Origin: CBIFVZ01 sp966185765
GTDB taxonomy: Bacteria > Pseudomonadota > Gammaproteobacteria > Enterobacterales > Enterobacteriaceae
DNA length: 48,247 bases
Reading direction: 5' to 3'
NCBI GenBank assembly: GCA_966185765.1
Contig: CBIFVZ010000020.1
Span: 1-48,247 of the forward strand
The notes beneath the pieces are model-generated. The model searched no databases and was not told the DNA's origin. It worked only from the letters and a program-made list of their open reading frames with translations. The translations under genes and the position numbers were made by a program. Shown in pieces: positions 1 to 7,516 of this stretch (position 1 is its first letter; each line of letters opens with the position of its first letter).

Positions 1-1
1 T

Positions 2-439
2 AAAACCAAGCAGCGTCTGGGCTGGTTTAATCAGGATGAAGTGGAAATGGTGGCCCGTGAGCTGGGCGTTTCCAGTAAAGACGTGCGTGAGATGGAGTCG
101 CGTATGGCGGCCCAGGACATGACGTTTGATATGTCTAACGACGACGACGCCAGCGACAGCCAGCCAATGGCGCCCGTGCTTTATCTGCAGGATAAAACGT
201 CTAACTTTGCCGATGGCATTGAAGATGACAACTGGGAAGAGCACGCGGCGGATAAGCTAACCGTTGCCATGCAGGGGCTGGACGAGCGTAGCCAGCACAT
301 CATCCGCGCCCGTTGGCTGGATGAGGACAACAAGACCACGCTACAGGAGCTGGCCGACCGTTACGGCGTGTCCGCAGAACGCGTGCGTCAGCTTGAAAAG
401 AACGCGATGAAAAAACTGCGCGCGGCTATCGAAGCCTGA
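2..439 (+). CDS. rpoH: RNA polymerase heat-shock sigma factor 32, C-terminal part
   Basis: The frame is open from the left edge and ends in TGA, so only the 3' half of the gene is present (about 145 codons of a protein that is 284 residues in E. coli). The first residues visible are KTKQRLGWFNQDEVEMVARE, the conserved region after domain 2 of sigma-32. The end carries region 4.2, the helix-turn-helix that reads the -35 element, with LADRYGVSAERVRQLEKNAM followed by KKLRAAIEA. RpoH directs transcription of chaperone and protease genes. The gene is followed by its own terminator and then livJ, as in E. coli. Identification is very secure; nothing about the missing 5' half can be said. Confidence 0.98.
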   Translation, partial: KTKQRLGWFNQDEVEMVARELGVSSKDVREMESRMAAQDMTFDMSNDDDASDSQPMAPVLYLQDKTSNFADGIEDDNWEEHAADKLTVAMQGLDERSQHIIRARWLDEDNKTTLQELADRYGVSAERVRQLEKNAMKKLRAAIEA

Positions 440-459
440 TTCTTACGCAGTCAGCAATG

Positions 460-492
460 CACCCCGGCGCCTTACGGCCTCGGGGTGTTTTT
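460..492 (+). terminator. rpoH terminator
   Basis: CACCCCG at 460-466 pairs with CGGGGTG at 481-487 and is followed directly by a T run. It begins 21 bases after the rpoH stop codon, the expected place for an intrinsic terminator. Confidence 0.85.
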
Positions 493-736
493 ATTTCCGT
501 CCCTCCCTGCTGTGCTGCCGCCAGCATTGCCGATTTCCCGCTCTGTTATCTTCGCCACAAATTTATTATTTCAATTCCGCTGAAATCGCGTATGTTTTAG
601 CAGAGTGCTCTGTTTGCTAAAGCTAAAACGGAGTTTTCCATTCGGCTTGCGGCATTTTTGCGCTTCTGATTGGATGAATATTCCAGGCACAACGCCACGA
701 TAAAAACAAATCACCATCACAATGGGGAAAGGAAGA

Positions 737-1840
737 ATGAAAATGACGGGTAAAGCCTTACTGGCAGGATGTATTGCACTGGCGATGAGCGGTTCGGTGC
801 TGGCGCAGGATATTAAAGTTGCTGTGGTGGGTGCCATGTCTGGTCCGGTGGCACAGTATGGTGACCAGGAGTTCACGGGCGCTGACCAGGCGATTGCGGA
901 CATCAATGCCAAAGGCGGTATAAAGGGCAACAAGCTGGTCGCCGTGAAATATGACGACGCCTGCGATCCTAAACAGGCGGTCGCGGTGGCCAACAAAGTG
1001 GTCAATGACGGCATTAAATACGTGATTGGTCACCTGTGTTCCTCTTCTACTCAGCCCGCTTCAGATATTTATGAAGACGAAGGCATTCTGATGATTACCC
1101 CGGCGGCGACCGCCCCGGAGCTGACCGCGCGTGGTTACGATCTGGTGCTGCGTACTACCGGTCTTGACTCTGACCAGGGGCCGACAGCGGCGAAATACAT
1201 TCTTGAGAGCGTGAAGCCGCAGCGTATTGCCATCATTCACGATAAGCAGCAGTACGGTGAAGGTCTGGCGCGTGCGGTACAGGATGGCCTGAAGAAAGGC
1301 AGTGCGAACGTGGTGTTTTTTGATGGCATCACTGCCGGAGAAAAAGACTTCTCGACGCTGGTAGCACGCCTGAAGAAAGAGAATATCGATTTTGTGTATT
1401 ACGGCGGCTATCACCCGGAGATGGGCCAGATCCTGCGTCAGGCACGTGCCGCAGGCCTGAAAACCCAGTTCATGGGGCCGGAAGGCGTGGCTAACGTATC
1501 GCTGTCTAACATTGCCGGTGAGTCCGCTGAAGGGATGCTGGTGACAAAGCCGAAGAACTACGATCAGGTTCCGGCGAACAAACCGATTGTGGATGCGATA
1601 AAAGCGAAGAAAAAAGATCCGAGCGGTGCGTTTGTCTGGACTACTTACGCTGCATTACAGTCGCTGACCGCCGGTCTTAATCAGTCTGACGATCCGGCTG
1701 AAATCGCCAAATACCTGAAGGCAAACACGGTTGATACGGTGATGGGACCGCTGTCATGGGATGCAAAAGGCGATCTTAAAGGCTTTGAATTTGGCGTCTT
1801 CACCTGGCACGCTAACGGTACGGCGACCGACGCGAAATAA
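737..1840 (+). CDS. livJ: Leu/Ile/Val-binding protein LivJ
   Basis: Periplasmic substrate-binding protein for branched-chain amino acids, delivering ligand to LivHMGF. The first ATG in frame (722) lies upstream of a GGAAAGGAAG ribosome binding site, so the start is put at 737, giving 367 residues as in E. coli. A signal peptide (KALLAGCIALAMSGSVLA, then QDIKVAVVG) precedes the mature protein. The type I periplasmic binding fold is near-identical to E. coli LivJ, including VIGHLCSSSTQPASDIYEDE. The 150 bases upstream hold no gene and should contain the promoter; I see no clear consensus. With livK missing this is the only Liv binding protein in the window, so it presumably serves the transporter alone. 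A terminator follows. Confidence 0.97.
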   Translation: MKMTGKALLAGCIALAMSGSVLAQDIKVAVVGAMSGPVAQYGDQEFTGADQAIADINAKGGIKGNKLVAVKYDDACDPKQAVAVANKVVNDGIKYVIGHLCSSSTQPASDIYEDEGILMITPAATAPELTARGYDLVLRTTGLDSDQGPTAAKYILESVKPQRIAIIHDKQQYGEGLARAVQDGLKKGSANVVFFDGITAGEKDFSTLVARLKKENIDFVYYGGYHPEMGQILRQARAAGLKTQFMGPEGVANVSLSNIAGESAEGMLVTKPKNYDQVPANKPIVDAIKAKKKDPSGAFVWTTYAALQSLTAGLNQSDDPAEIAKYLKANTVDTVMGPLSWDAKGDLKGFEFGVFTWHANGTATDAK

Positions 1841-1898
1841 AACCCCAACGCCGCCTTTCGCTAATGCGATAGCGGTTTTCAAAGCATAAAAAGAGCAG

Positions 1899-1929
1899 GC
1901 CGGGCGATGTAACAATGCCCGGCTTTTTA
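1899..1929 (+). terminator. livJ terminator
   Basis: GCCGGGC at 1899-1905 pairs perfectly with GCCCGGC at 1917-1923 and is followed by TTTTTA. This is a classic intrinsic terminator about 60 bases after livJ. Confidence 0.9.
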
Positions 1930-1960
1930 TTGTGCGCTATTCGGGATTTTTTTCACCGTT

Positions 1961-2060
1961 AGCCCCGACGGGGTGAGGCCCAGGGATGGGCCGAGTAATC
2001 ATGCCTCGCGTCGCCCCCGATAAGCCAGACGGGATGCGCTGCGCGAACCGCCTGAAAGGC
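1961..2060. other. Palindrome-rich intergenic stretch between livJ and panM
   Basis: No gene is visible. The stretch holds CCCCG-A-CGGGG (1963-1973) and GGCCC-AGGGAT-GGGCC (1977-1992), and near its end CCGCCTGAAAGGCGG. It leads directly into the repeat element that starts near 2060. It may belong to the same composite element, but the second copy of that repeat does not share these bases. Confidence 0.5.
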
Positions 2061-2200
2061 GGCGATTTCATTGCGGGGCCGCGAGGATTGTTAAGGAGCG
2101 CGCGGGAGCGCTCCTTAACCCGTTCACCGCGAATAAAGTCTCATTAGTCGGCGGGCTTAACGTGAACGGAACATTCCACGCTCCCCAATCTCACCAACGG
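2060..2200. repeat. Dispersed two-hairpin intergenic repeat, copy 1
   Basis: This element matches 27299-27430. Hairpin A has 12-base perfect arms, GTTAAGGAGCGC (2090-2101) and GCGCTCCTTAAC (2108-2119), around a 6-base loop. Hairpin B has CCGTTCAC (2120-2127) and GTGAACGG (2162-2169) around about 34 bases that include CGCGAATAAAG and CATTAGTCGG, shared between copies. It lies between convergent genes (livJ plus, panM minus) and ends close to the panM stop codon, as copy 2 does between ugpQ and yhhA. It resembles REP/BIME or other enterobacterial intergenic repeats in layout, but I do not recognise it as a named family. Confidence 0.8.
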
Positions 2201-2250
2201 TAATCGGTCTTCAGATGAACAGAAGACTCCACAAACTAAGCCGCTAACCG

Positions 2251-2634
2251 CTACTGCTTCTGCCATCCGTCCGTCTGCGCCCGAAACCCCAGCGCCTGCA
2301 TAAACGCGGCCATCACGCTGCGGTCTTCCACGCCCACATCCTTCATCCGCCAGTCGCTCACGCCGGGATTATCACGCATCAGCTCCTCCAGCAGATACTG
2401 CCCCACGCCGCGCCGGCGCGTTATCTCACGCACTCGCAGCGAGTCCAGCTCGCCCTGGGTGCCTGAAAGCGTCATACGCACCGCGCCAAGCAGCCTGTCG
2501 TTAAACTTTGCCGCATAAATCCGATGGCTGTCGTCAAGCTGCAACGCAGCCGGCTCATACTCCGGCCAGATCTTCCCAAGACAGATAATGTCCTGTTCGC
2601 TCAAATGGGTCAGTCGCACAATGGTCAGTTTCAT
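2251..2634 (-). CDS. panM: PanD maturation factor PanM (PanZ)
   Basis: A 127-residue GNAT-fold protein beginning MKLTIVRLTHLSEQD, near-identical to E. coli PanM (YhhK) in length and sequence. PanM binds coenzyme A or acetyl-CoA and promotes self-cleavage of PanD, the aspartate decarboxylase that makes beta-alanine for pantothenate; bound to CoA it also inhibits PanD, linking CoA level to pathway flux. The motif RVREITRRRGVGQYLLEEL is the acyl-CoA-binding loop. A longer reading with seven extra residues is possible, but 2634 matches the family start. The gene sits between livJ and the liv transporter genes on the opposite strand, the usual enterobacterial position. Confidence 0.95.
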   Translation of the reverse strand: MKLTIVRLTHLSEQDIICLGKIWPEYEPAALQLDDSHRIYAAKFNDRLLGAVRMTLSGTQGELDSLRVREITRRRGVGQYLLEELMRDNPGVSDWRMKDVGVEDRSVMAAFMQALGFRAQTDGWQKQ

Positions 2635-2655
2635 AATTGGCTCGATCAGTTGCAA

Positions 2656-2970
2656 TAAGGCTCCAGTGTACCCGGGTTTTCCGACGTCGCGTTTTCTCTT
2701 TTACGTCATCTCCAGCTAAATAGCGTAGTTGAATGCCTTCCGGGTAGTTTAATGCACATGTGGTTGGCTATTTTCTGGCGTAAGCGGCTGCATTTGAGGT
2801 GATTTTATAGCCAATAGTTTCAATATATTATTCTGTTGGCGGCACTTTTTTTGTTTATTAAGGGTTTAAATCAGCATAATATCCCTTCTTAATTGACTGA
2901 ATTATAGGGAAATGGCGGATTTAATTGCCTGAATTAACTGTAACTTGTTAATCAATCAGATAAAAATAAG
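2656..2970. other. AT-rich intergenic region upstream of livH operon
   Basis: No gene is visible. The stretch is clearly AT-richer than its neighbours and presumably carries the divergent promoters for panM and the livH operon. A TTGACT hexamer lies near 2893. I see no convincing paired -10 box, and cannot place an Lrp site by eye. Confidence 0.4.
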
Positions 2971-3002
2971 GCTGTTCACAAATAGAACAGCACGTTGTGA
3001 AC
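2971..3002 (+). promoter_or_regulatory. Mutually exclusive leader hairpins upstream of livH
   Basis: GCTGTTC (2971-2977) pairs perfectly with GAACAGC (2985-2991). An alternative pairing joins GTTCACAA (2974-2981) with TTGTGAAC (2995-3002). Both cannot form together because they share 2974-2977. This is the architecture of a switching leader, about 210 bases before livH. No T run follows, so a terminator function is not shown. Confidence 0.4.
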
Positions 3003-3039
3003 ATAAAAACATCAACATCACTAATGGGGTCTTCTGAGG

Positions 3040-3200
3040 ATGAAAATACAGGCGATAGTACGTGCTGCGGCCCGTACGGCACCAGCAATCCCGGACACGC
3101 AGTCCGGGCCAGTTGCCCGATGGGGCGACCTGACGGGGCGTAAATGCCGGGTTCTTCAATGGCATGCTGACGACGTAACGTCGGTGGCGTCGCACTCACG
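3040..3200 (+). pseudogene. livK: Possible internally deleted remnant of livK
   Basis: livK normally stands exactly here, and here it is absent. A short open frame starting at 3040 contains SGPVARWGDLTG (from 3103), which resembles the early LivK segment I remember as SGPIAQWGD, and then VLQWHAD (3151-3171), which resembles the LivK C-terminus VFQWHAD. The two occur in the same frame, in the right order, joined by seven residues instead of over 300. LivJ differs at these points (QYGD, TWHAN), so the match is to LivK. Caution: a hairpin CCCGGAC/GTCCGGG (3090-3108) overlaps the first match and CGACGT/ACGTCG follows the second, so the stretch could instead be a structured leader. Confidence 0.42.
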
Positions 3201-3214
3201 CACGAAGGTCGCCT

Positions 3215-4141
3215 ATGTCTGAACAATTCCTCTATTTCTTACAGCAAATGTTCAACGGCGTGACGCTGGGCAGCACCTACGCGCTCATTGCCATCGGCTA
3301 CACTATGGTCTACGGCATCATCGGCATGATTAACTTCGCCCACGGCGAGGTTTACATGATTGGTAGCTACATCTCATTTATGATTATCGCGGCACTGCTG
3401 ATGATGGGCATCGATACCAGCTGGCTGCTGGTGGGCGCGGGTTTTATTGGCGCTATCATTATCGCCAGCGCCTATGGCTGGAGCATTGAGCGTGTGGCCT
3501 ACCGGCCGGTGCGCAGTTCTAAACGCCTGATTGCCCTGATTTCTGCCATCGGCATGTCAATCTTCCTGCAAAACTACGTCAGCCTTACTGAAGGCTCGCG
3601 CGATATCGCGCTGCCGAGCCTGTTCAGCGGCCAGTGGGTGGTAGGCAGCAGCGACCATTTCTCTGCTTCCATCACCACTATGCAGCTGGTTATCTGGGGC
3701 GTGACGGTACTGGCGATGCTGGCGCTGACGCTGTTTATCCGTTATTCGCGCATGGGGCGCGCCTGCCGCGCCTGTGCTGAAGACCTGAAAATGGCGAGTC
3801 TGTTGGGCATTAACACCGACCGCGTTATCTCACTGACCTTTGTGATTGGCGCGGCGATGGCTGCCGTGGCGGGCGTGCTGCTCGGCCAGTTCTATGGCGT
3901 GATTAACCCCTATATTGGCTTTATGGCCGGGATGAAGGCCTTTACCGCTGCGGTACTGGGCGGCATAGGTAGTATTCCTGGGGCGATGCTGGGCGGGTTG
4001 ATTCTCGGCGTGGCCGAGGCGCTGACGTCTGCTTATCTCAGCACGGAGTACAAAGACGTGGTGTCCTTTGCCCTGCTGATTCTGGTACTGCTGGTAATGC
4101 CAACCGGGATCCTGGGACGTCCGGAGGTCGAGAAAGTATGA
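3215..4141 (+). CDS. livH: Branched-chain amino acid ABC transporter permease LivH
   Basis: Inner-membrane permease of the LIV-I/LS system, 308 residues as in E. coli, starting MSEQFLYFLQQMFNGVTLGS. Several hydrophobic helices are visible, with the EAA-like cytoplasmic loop around GRACRACAEDLKMASLLGIN that contacts the ATPases and the late motif GGIGSIPGAMLGG. It pairs with LivM to form the channel. The start follows AAGGTC. Its stop codon overlaps the livM start (ATGA), so the two are translationally coupled. It now lies directly after the livK gap. Confidence 0.97.
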   Translation: MSEQFLYFLQQMFNGVTLGSTYALIAIGYTMVYGIIGMINFAHGEVYMIGSYISFMIIAALLMMGIDTSWLLVGAGFIGAIIIASAYGWSIERVAYRPVRSSKRLIALISAIGMSIFLQNYVSLTEGSRDIALPSLFSGQWVVGSSDHFSASITTMQLVIWGVTVLAMLALTLFIRYSRMGRACRACAEDLKMASLLGINTDRVISLTFVIGAAMAAVAGVLLGQFYGVINPYIGFMAGMKAFTAAVLGGIGSIPGAMLGGLILGVAEALTSAYLSTEYKDVVSFALLILVLLVMPTGILGRPEVEKV

Positions 4142-5415
4142 AGCCAATACATTTTTTCGGCGCGCTGTTCTCAGCCGCGATGTTCTTCGTGCTGGCGGCG
4201 GTCTTTATGGGCGTACAGCTGGGACTGGATGGCACAAAGCTGGTGGTGGGCAGCGCGGCGAGCGTACGCTGGGAATGGGTCGCTATCGGCACCGCCGTGG
4301 TGTTCTTCTTCCAGTTAATGCGCCCGTTTGTGCAAAGCAGCCTCAAGCGTGTCAGCGGGCCAACGTTTATCCTGCCTGCCATTGATGGCTCCACGGTAAA
4401 ACAAAAACTGTTTTTGATTGCGCTGCTGGTACTGGCTGTCGCCTGGCCGTTCATGGTCTCACGCGGCACGGTGGATATCGCCACGCTGACGATGATTTAT
4501 ATCATCCTGGGCCTGGGGCTGAACGTCGTGGTCGGGCTTTCAGGCCTGCTGGTGCTGGGTTACGGGGGCTTCTATGCTATTGGTGCTTATACCTTTGCGC
4601 TCCTGAACCACTATTACGGGCTGGGTTTCTGGACCTGCCTGCCGCTGGCGGGCCTGGTATCGGCCGCAGCGGGGTTCCTGCTTGGTTTTCCGGTATTGCG
4701 CCTGCGCGGTGACTATCTGGCGATTGTGACGCTGGGGTTCGGTGAGATCGTACGTATCCTGCTTTTGAACAACACCGAAATTACCGGCGGGCCGAACGGC
4801 ATCAGTCAGATCCCAAAACCGACGTTGTTTGGCCTGGAGTTCAGCCGTACTGCCCGTGAAGGTGGCTGGGATACCTTCAGCAATTTCTTTAACCTCAAAT
4901 ACGATCCGAGCGATCGTGTCATTTTCCTCTACCTGGTGGCGCTGCTGCTGGTGGTCTTCACGCTGTTTGTGATCAACCGCCTGCTGCGTATGCCGCTGGG
5001 CCGCGCCTGGGAAGCGCTGCGTGAAGATGAAATCGCCTGCCGCTCGTTGGGCTTAAGCCCGACGCGTATCAAGCTCACCGCATTTACCATCAGCGCTGCC
5101 TTTGCCGGTTTTGCCGGAACGCTGTTCGCCGCACGCCAGGGCTTTGTCAGCCCGGAGTCTTTCACCTTTGCCGAGTCAGCGTTTGTGCTCGCCATTGTGG
5201 TACTCGGCGGTATGGGCTCACAGTTCGCGGTTATTCTTGCCGCCATTTTGCTGGTGGTGTCGCGCGAACTGATGCGGGATTTCAATGAATACAGCATGTT
5301 GATGCTGGGAGGCCTGATGGTATTGATGATGATCTGGCGTCCGCAGGGGCTGTTACCGATGAAGCGCCCGCAGCTCGCGCTTAAAAAGGGTGATGCAAAA
5401 GGAGAGCAGGCATGA
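4138..5415 (+). CDS. livM: Branched-chain amino acid ABC transporter permease LivM
   Basis: Second membrane subunit, 425 residues, the E. coli length. The N-terminal third has extra helices before the conserved permease core with GLGLNVVVGLSGLLVLGYGGF, and the cytoplasmic coupling loop is at GRAWEALREDEIACRSLGL. It overlaps livH at its start and livG at its end by four bases each, so livHMG form one tightly coupled unit. Confidence 0.97.
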   Translation: MKPIHFFGALFSAAMFFVLAAVFMGVQLGLDGTKLVVGSAASVRWEWVAIGTAVVFFFQLMRPFVQSSLKRVSGPTFILPAIDGSTVKQKLFLIALLVLAVAWPFMVSRGTVDIATLTMIYIILGLGLNVVVGLSGLLVLGYGGFYAIGAYTFALLNHYYGLGFWTCLPLAGLVSAAAGFLLGFPVLRLRGDYLAIVTLGFGEIVRILLLNNTEITGGPNGISQIPKPTLFGLEFSRTAREGGWDTFSNFFNLKYDPSDRVIFLYLVALLLVVFTLFVINRLLRMPLGRAWEALREDEIACRSLGLSPTRIKLTAFTISAAFAGFAGTLFAARQGFVSPESFTFAESAFVLAIVVLGGMGSQFAVILAAILLVVSRELMRDFNEYSMLMLGGLMVLMMIWRPQGLLPMKRPQLALKKGDAKGEQA

Positions 5416-6179
5416 GTCAGCCATTATTGTCGGTAAGCGGTCTGATGATGCGCTTTGGCGGCCTGCTTGCCGTTAACAACGTTGCACTGACGTTGAATGC
5501 AGGCGAAATCGTCTCGCTGATTGGGCCAAATGGCGCCGGTAAAACCACGGTGTTTAACTGCCTGACCGGTTTCTATAAGCCCAGCGGCGGCACTATTACG
5601 TTTCGCGATAAAGAGCTGGCGGGTCTTTCCGGGCAGGAGATTGCCCGGCTTGGTGTGGTGCGTACTTTCCAGCATGTACGCCTGTTTCGTGAAATGACGG
5701 TCATTGAAAACCTGCTGGTGGCCCAGCACAAGCAAATGAAAACCGGCGTCTTTTCCGGGCTTCTGAAAACCCCGGCCTTTCGCCGCAGCCAGGCGGAAGC
5801 ACTGGACCGCGCGGCGGTGTGGCTTGAGCGCATCGGGCTTTTAGAGCACGCTAACCGCCAGGCCAGCAACCTAGCCTACGGCCAGCAGCGCAGACTGGAG
5901 ATTGCCCGCTGCATGGTCACGCAGCCAGAAATTCTGATGCTCGACGAACCGGCCGCGGGTCTGAACCCGCGCGAAACCAAAGAGCTGGACGAGCTGATTG
6001 TTGAGCTGCGCGACCACCACAGCACCACTATTTTACTCATTGAGCATGATATGAAGCTGGTGATGGGCATTTCTGACCGCATTTATGTGGTCAACCAGGG
6101 TACGCCGCTTGCCAGCGGCACGCCGGAGCAAATCCGCAATAACCCTGACGTTATCCGTGCCTATCTGGGAGAAGCATAA
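5412..6179 (+). CDS. livG: Branched-chain amino acid ABC transporter ATPase LivG
   Basis: 255-residue ATP-binding subunit. Walker A is GPNGAGKTT, the signature segment reads LAYGQQRRLEIAR in place of the textbook LSGGQ (usual for LivG), and Walker B is ILMLDEPAAGLNP; the switch histidine is in LIEHDMKLV. It energises import of leucine, isoleucine and valine with LivF at the cytoplasmic face. The start overlaps the livM stop, and livF begins at the base after its own stop codon. Confidence 0.97.
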   Translation: MSQPLLSVSGLMMRFGGLLAVNNVALTLNAGEIVSLIGPNGAGKTTVFNCLTGFYKPSGGTITFRDKELAGLSGQEIARLGVVRTFQHVRLFREMTVIENLLVAQHKQMKTGVFSGLLKTPAFRRSQAEALDRAAVWLERIGLLEHANRQASNLAYGQQRRLEIARCMVTQPEILMLDEPAAGLNPRETKELDELIVELRDHHSTTILLIEHDMKLVMGISDRIYVVNQGTPLASGTPEQIRNNPDVIRAYLGEA

Positions 6180-6893
6180 ATGGGAAATGCGATGTTAACC
6201 TTCGACCGGGTGAGTGCGCACTACGGCAAAATCCAGGCGCTGCACGAGGTGAGCCTGTACATCAACCAGGGAGAAATTGTCACTCTGATTGGGGCTAACG
6301 GTGCGGGTAAAACCACGCTGCTAGGCACATTATGCGGCGATCCGCGTGCCACCCACGGGGCGATAGTGTTTGATGGTAAAAATATTACCGACTGGGCCAC
6401 CGCGCGTATCATGCGTGAAGCGGTTGCGATTGTGCCGGAAGGACGGCGCGTATTTTCACGCATGACGGTGGAAGAGAACCTGGCAATGGGGGGATTTTTC
6501 ACTGACCGTCATCAGTACCACGAGCGCATCACGTGGGTATACGATCTGTTCCCGCGCCTGCATGAGCGCCGGGTGCAGCGCGCTGGCACCATGTCCGGCG
6601 GTGAGCAGCAGATGCTGGCGATTGGCCGTGCGCTGATGAGCAACCCGCGTCTGTTGCTGCTGGATGAACCCTCGCTGGGGCTGGCGCCGATTATCATTCA
6701 GCAGATATTCGACACCATCGAACAATTGCGTGCCGACGGCATGACTATCTTCCTCGTTGAGCAAAACGCCAATCAGGCACTGAAGCTTGCCGACCGTGGC
6801 TACGTGCTGGAAAACGGTCACGTGGTACTGGAGGACACGGGGGATGCACTGCTTGCTAACGAAGCGGTGCGCAGTGCGTATCTGGGGGGATGA
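6180..6893 (+). CDS. livF: Branched-chain amino acid ABC transporter ATPase LivF
   Basis: 237-residue partner ATPase of LivG, same length as E. coli. Walker A GANGAGKTT, signature MSGGEQQMLAIGRAL, Walker B LLLLDEPSLGLAP and switch LVEQNANQAL are all intact. It is the last gene of the liv operon; a terminator follows within 65 bases. In E. coli the next gene is ugpB, but here about 15 kb of other DNA intervenes. Confidence 0.97.
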   Translation: MGNAMLTFDRVSAHYGKIQALHEVSLYINQGEIVTLIGANGAGKTTLLGTLCGDPRATHGAIVFDGKNITDWATARIMREAVAIVPEGRRVFSRMTVEENLAMGGFFTDRHQYHERITWVYDLFPRLHERRVQRAGTMSGGEQQMLAIGRALMSNPRLLLLDEPSLGLAPIIIQQIFDTIEQLRADGMTIFLVEQNANQALKLADRGYVLENGHVVLEDTGDALLANEAVRSAYLGG

Positions 6894-6954
6894 GGTAAGG
6901 GCGATAACATCTGGCATCGGTGCCTGCGCCACATGCTAAAACGGCCATGCTAAT

Positions 6955-6984
6955 AAGTGCGTCTCATAAGGCGCACTTTTTTAT
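6955..6984 (+). terminator. livF terminator
   Basis: AAGTGCGTCT (6955-6964) pairs with AGGCGCACTT (6969-6978) with one G-U pair, a CATA loop and a following T run. It closes the liv operon and marks the left edge of the inserted region. Confidence 0.9.
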
Positions 6985-7254
6985 GTGTTAACCCAGAGTG
7001 GGTTGTGACCCTGCCAGAATGCGCTATTAACCCAAAGCCGTTATTTGATGTTGTTTACAAGAATATATTCTGAGGTACAGAGAATCGCTGATACCTGTGT
7101 TATGCCGCAGACGGGAGAATGGTGATGGTGAGCGTGATGGCTTCTGGTTAACCGTGCTTGATAGCGAATGACGATGAGGCTAAGCCCGGCGGACAACGCA
7201 AGGCGAATGGGTATTAACAGGGCATTGCAGCACCGGGAAAGTTGAAACACCAAA
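6985..7254. other. Intergenic DNA with no gene seen
   Basis: No protein-coding signal stands out. A weak lux-box-like sequence starts with ACCTGT at 7093, but no promoter elements accompany it. Confidence 0.4.
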
Positions 7255-7280
7255 AAGGCGTAATATGTACATTACGCCTT
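7255..7280. promoter_or_regulatory. 26-base palindrome, possible operator or hairpin
   Basis: AAGGCGTAAT (7255-7264) and ATTACGCCTT (7271-7280) are perfect inverted arms around ATGTAC. A TATAAA box lies at 7294-7299, so the centre of the palindrome is about 39 bases before the likely transcription start, where an activator can overlap the -35 position; no good -35 box is present. This geometry fits a class II activator site for a small RNA promoter. The alternative is an RNA hairpin, since outer bases CCAAAAAG and CTTTTTGG can extend the stem with a bulge. The arms do not match the CCTGT/ACAGG pattern of EsaR-type boxes. Confidence 0.4.
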
Positions 7281-7305
7281 GAGGGCTTTTTGGTATAAAA
7301 TTTGC

Positions 7306-7395
7306 TGTTTACTTACCGGACCTGATAATCGGTAAGCGAATTCCCTGGTGTTAAATGCGTTTTTCGCAGCCTGGCTATTGTGCCAGGTTTTTTTT
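7306..7395 (+). ncRNA. Candidate small RNA upstream of the luxR gene
   Basis: About 90 bases lie between a TATAAA box (7294-7299) and a strong intrinsic terminator whose T run ends at 7395, with no gene before that terminator since livF, which has its own. The segment can form CTTACCG/CGGTAAG near its 5' end and the terminator stem at its 3' end, a layout typical of Hfq-bound regulatory RNAs. Relatives of the adjacent LuxR protein (YenR, EsaR) are reported to control a small RNA next to their own gene. Expression and exact ends are inferred. Confidence 0.35.
7370..7395 (+). terminator. Strong terminator with eight T residues
   Basis: CCTGGC (7370-7375) pairs with GCCAGG (7382-7387), followed by eight T. 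No protein gene precedes it, which is the main evidence for the small RNA candidate. Confidence 0.85.
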
Positions 7396-7464
7396 ACCCA
7401 ATTGGCTGAAAATGATTATATGGCGCGCTGAAAATAATGTAAGTTGTCTCTGGGGACAGGGTTG

Positions 7465-7484
7465 CCCTGTCCCAAAGTACAGGG
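7465..7484. promoter_or_regulatory. lux-box-like operator in front of luxR
   Basis: CCCTGT (7465-7470) and ACAGGG (7479-7484) are perfect inverted half-sites separated by eight bases, giving the 20-base layout of lux boxes. By my alignment it agrees with the EsaR box as I remember it at about 14 of 20 positions. It lies between TTGCCC (7462-7467) and TGTAAC (7486-7491), a weak but plausible -35/-10 pair, 33 bases before the start codon, which suggests autorepression as described for EsaR. A second perfect inverted repeat, GGGACAGGG/CCCTGTCCC (7453-7473), shares its right arm. Confidence 0.62.
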
Positions 7485-7516
7485 TTGTAACGGGAATCGA
7501 AGAATGAGGGCCATTA

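Noticed and set aside
7093..7112. Second lux-box-like sequence beginning ACCTGT
   Set aside because: Only one half-site is good, and no promoter elements lie at a useful distance.
7041..7253. 70-codon minus-strand frame with a histidine-rich stretch, resembling a leader peptide
   Set aside because: No biosynthetic operon follows, no attenuator is associated with it, and no good ribosome binding site was seen.
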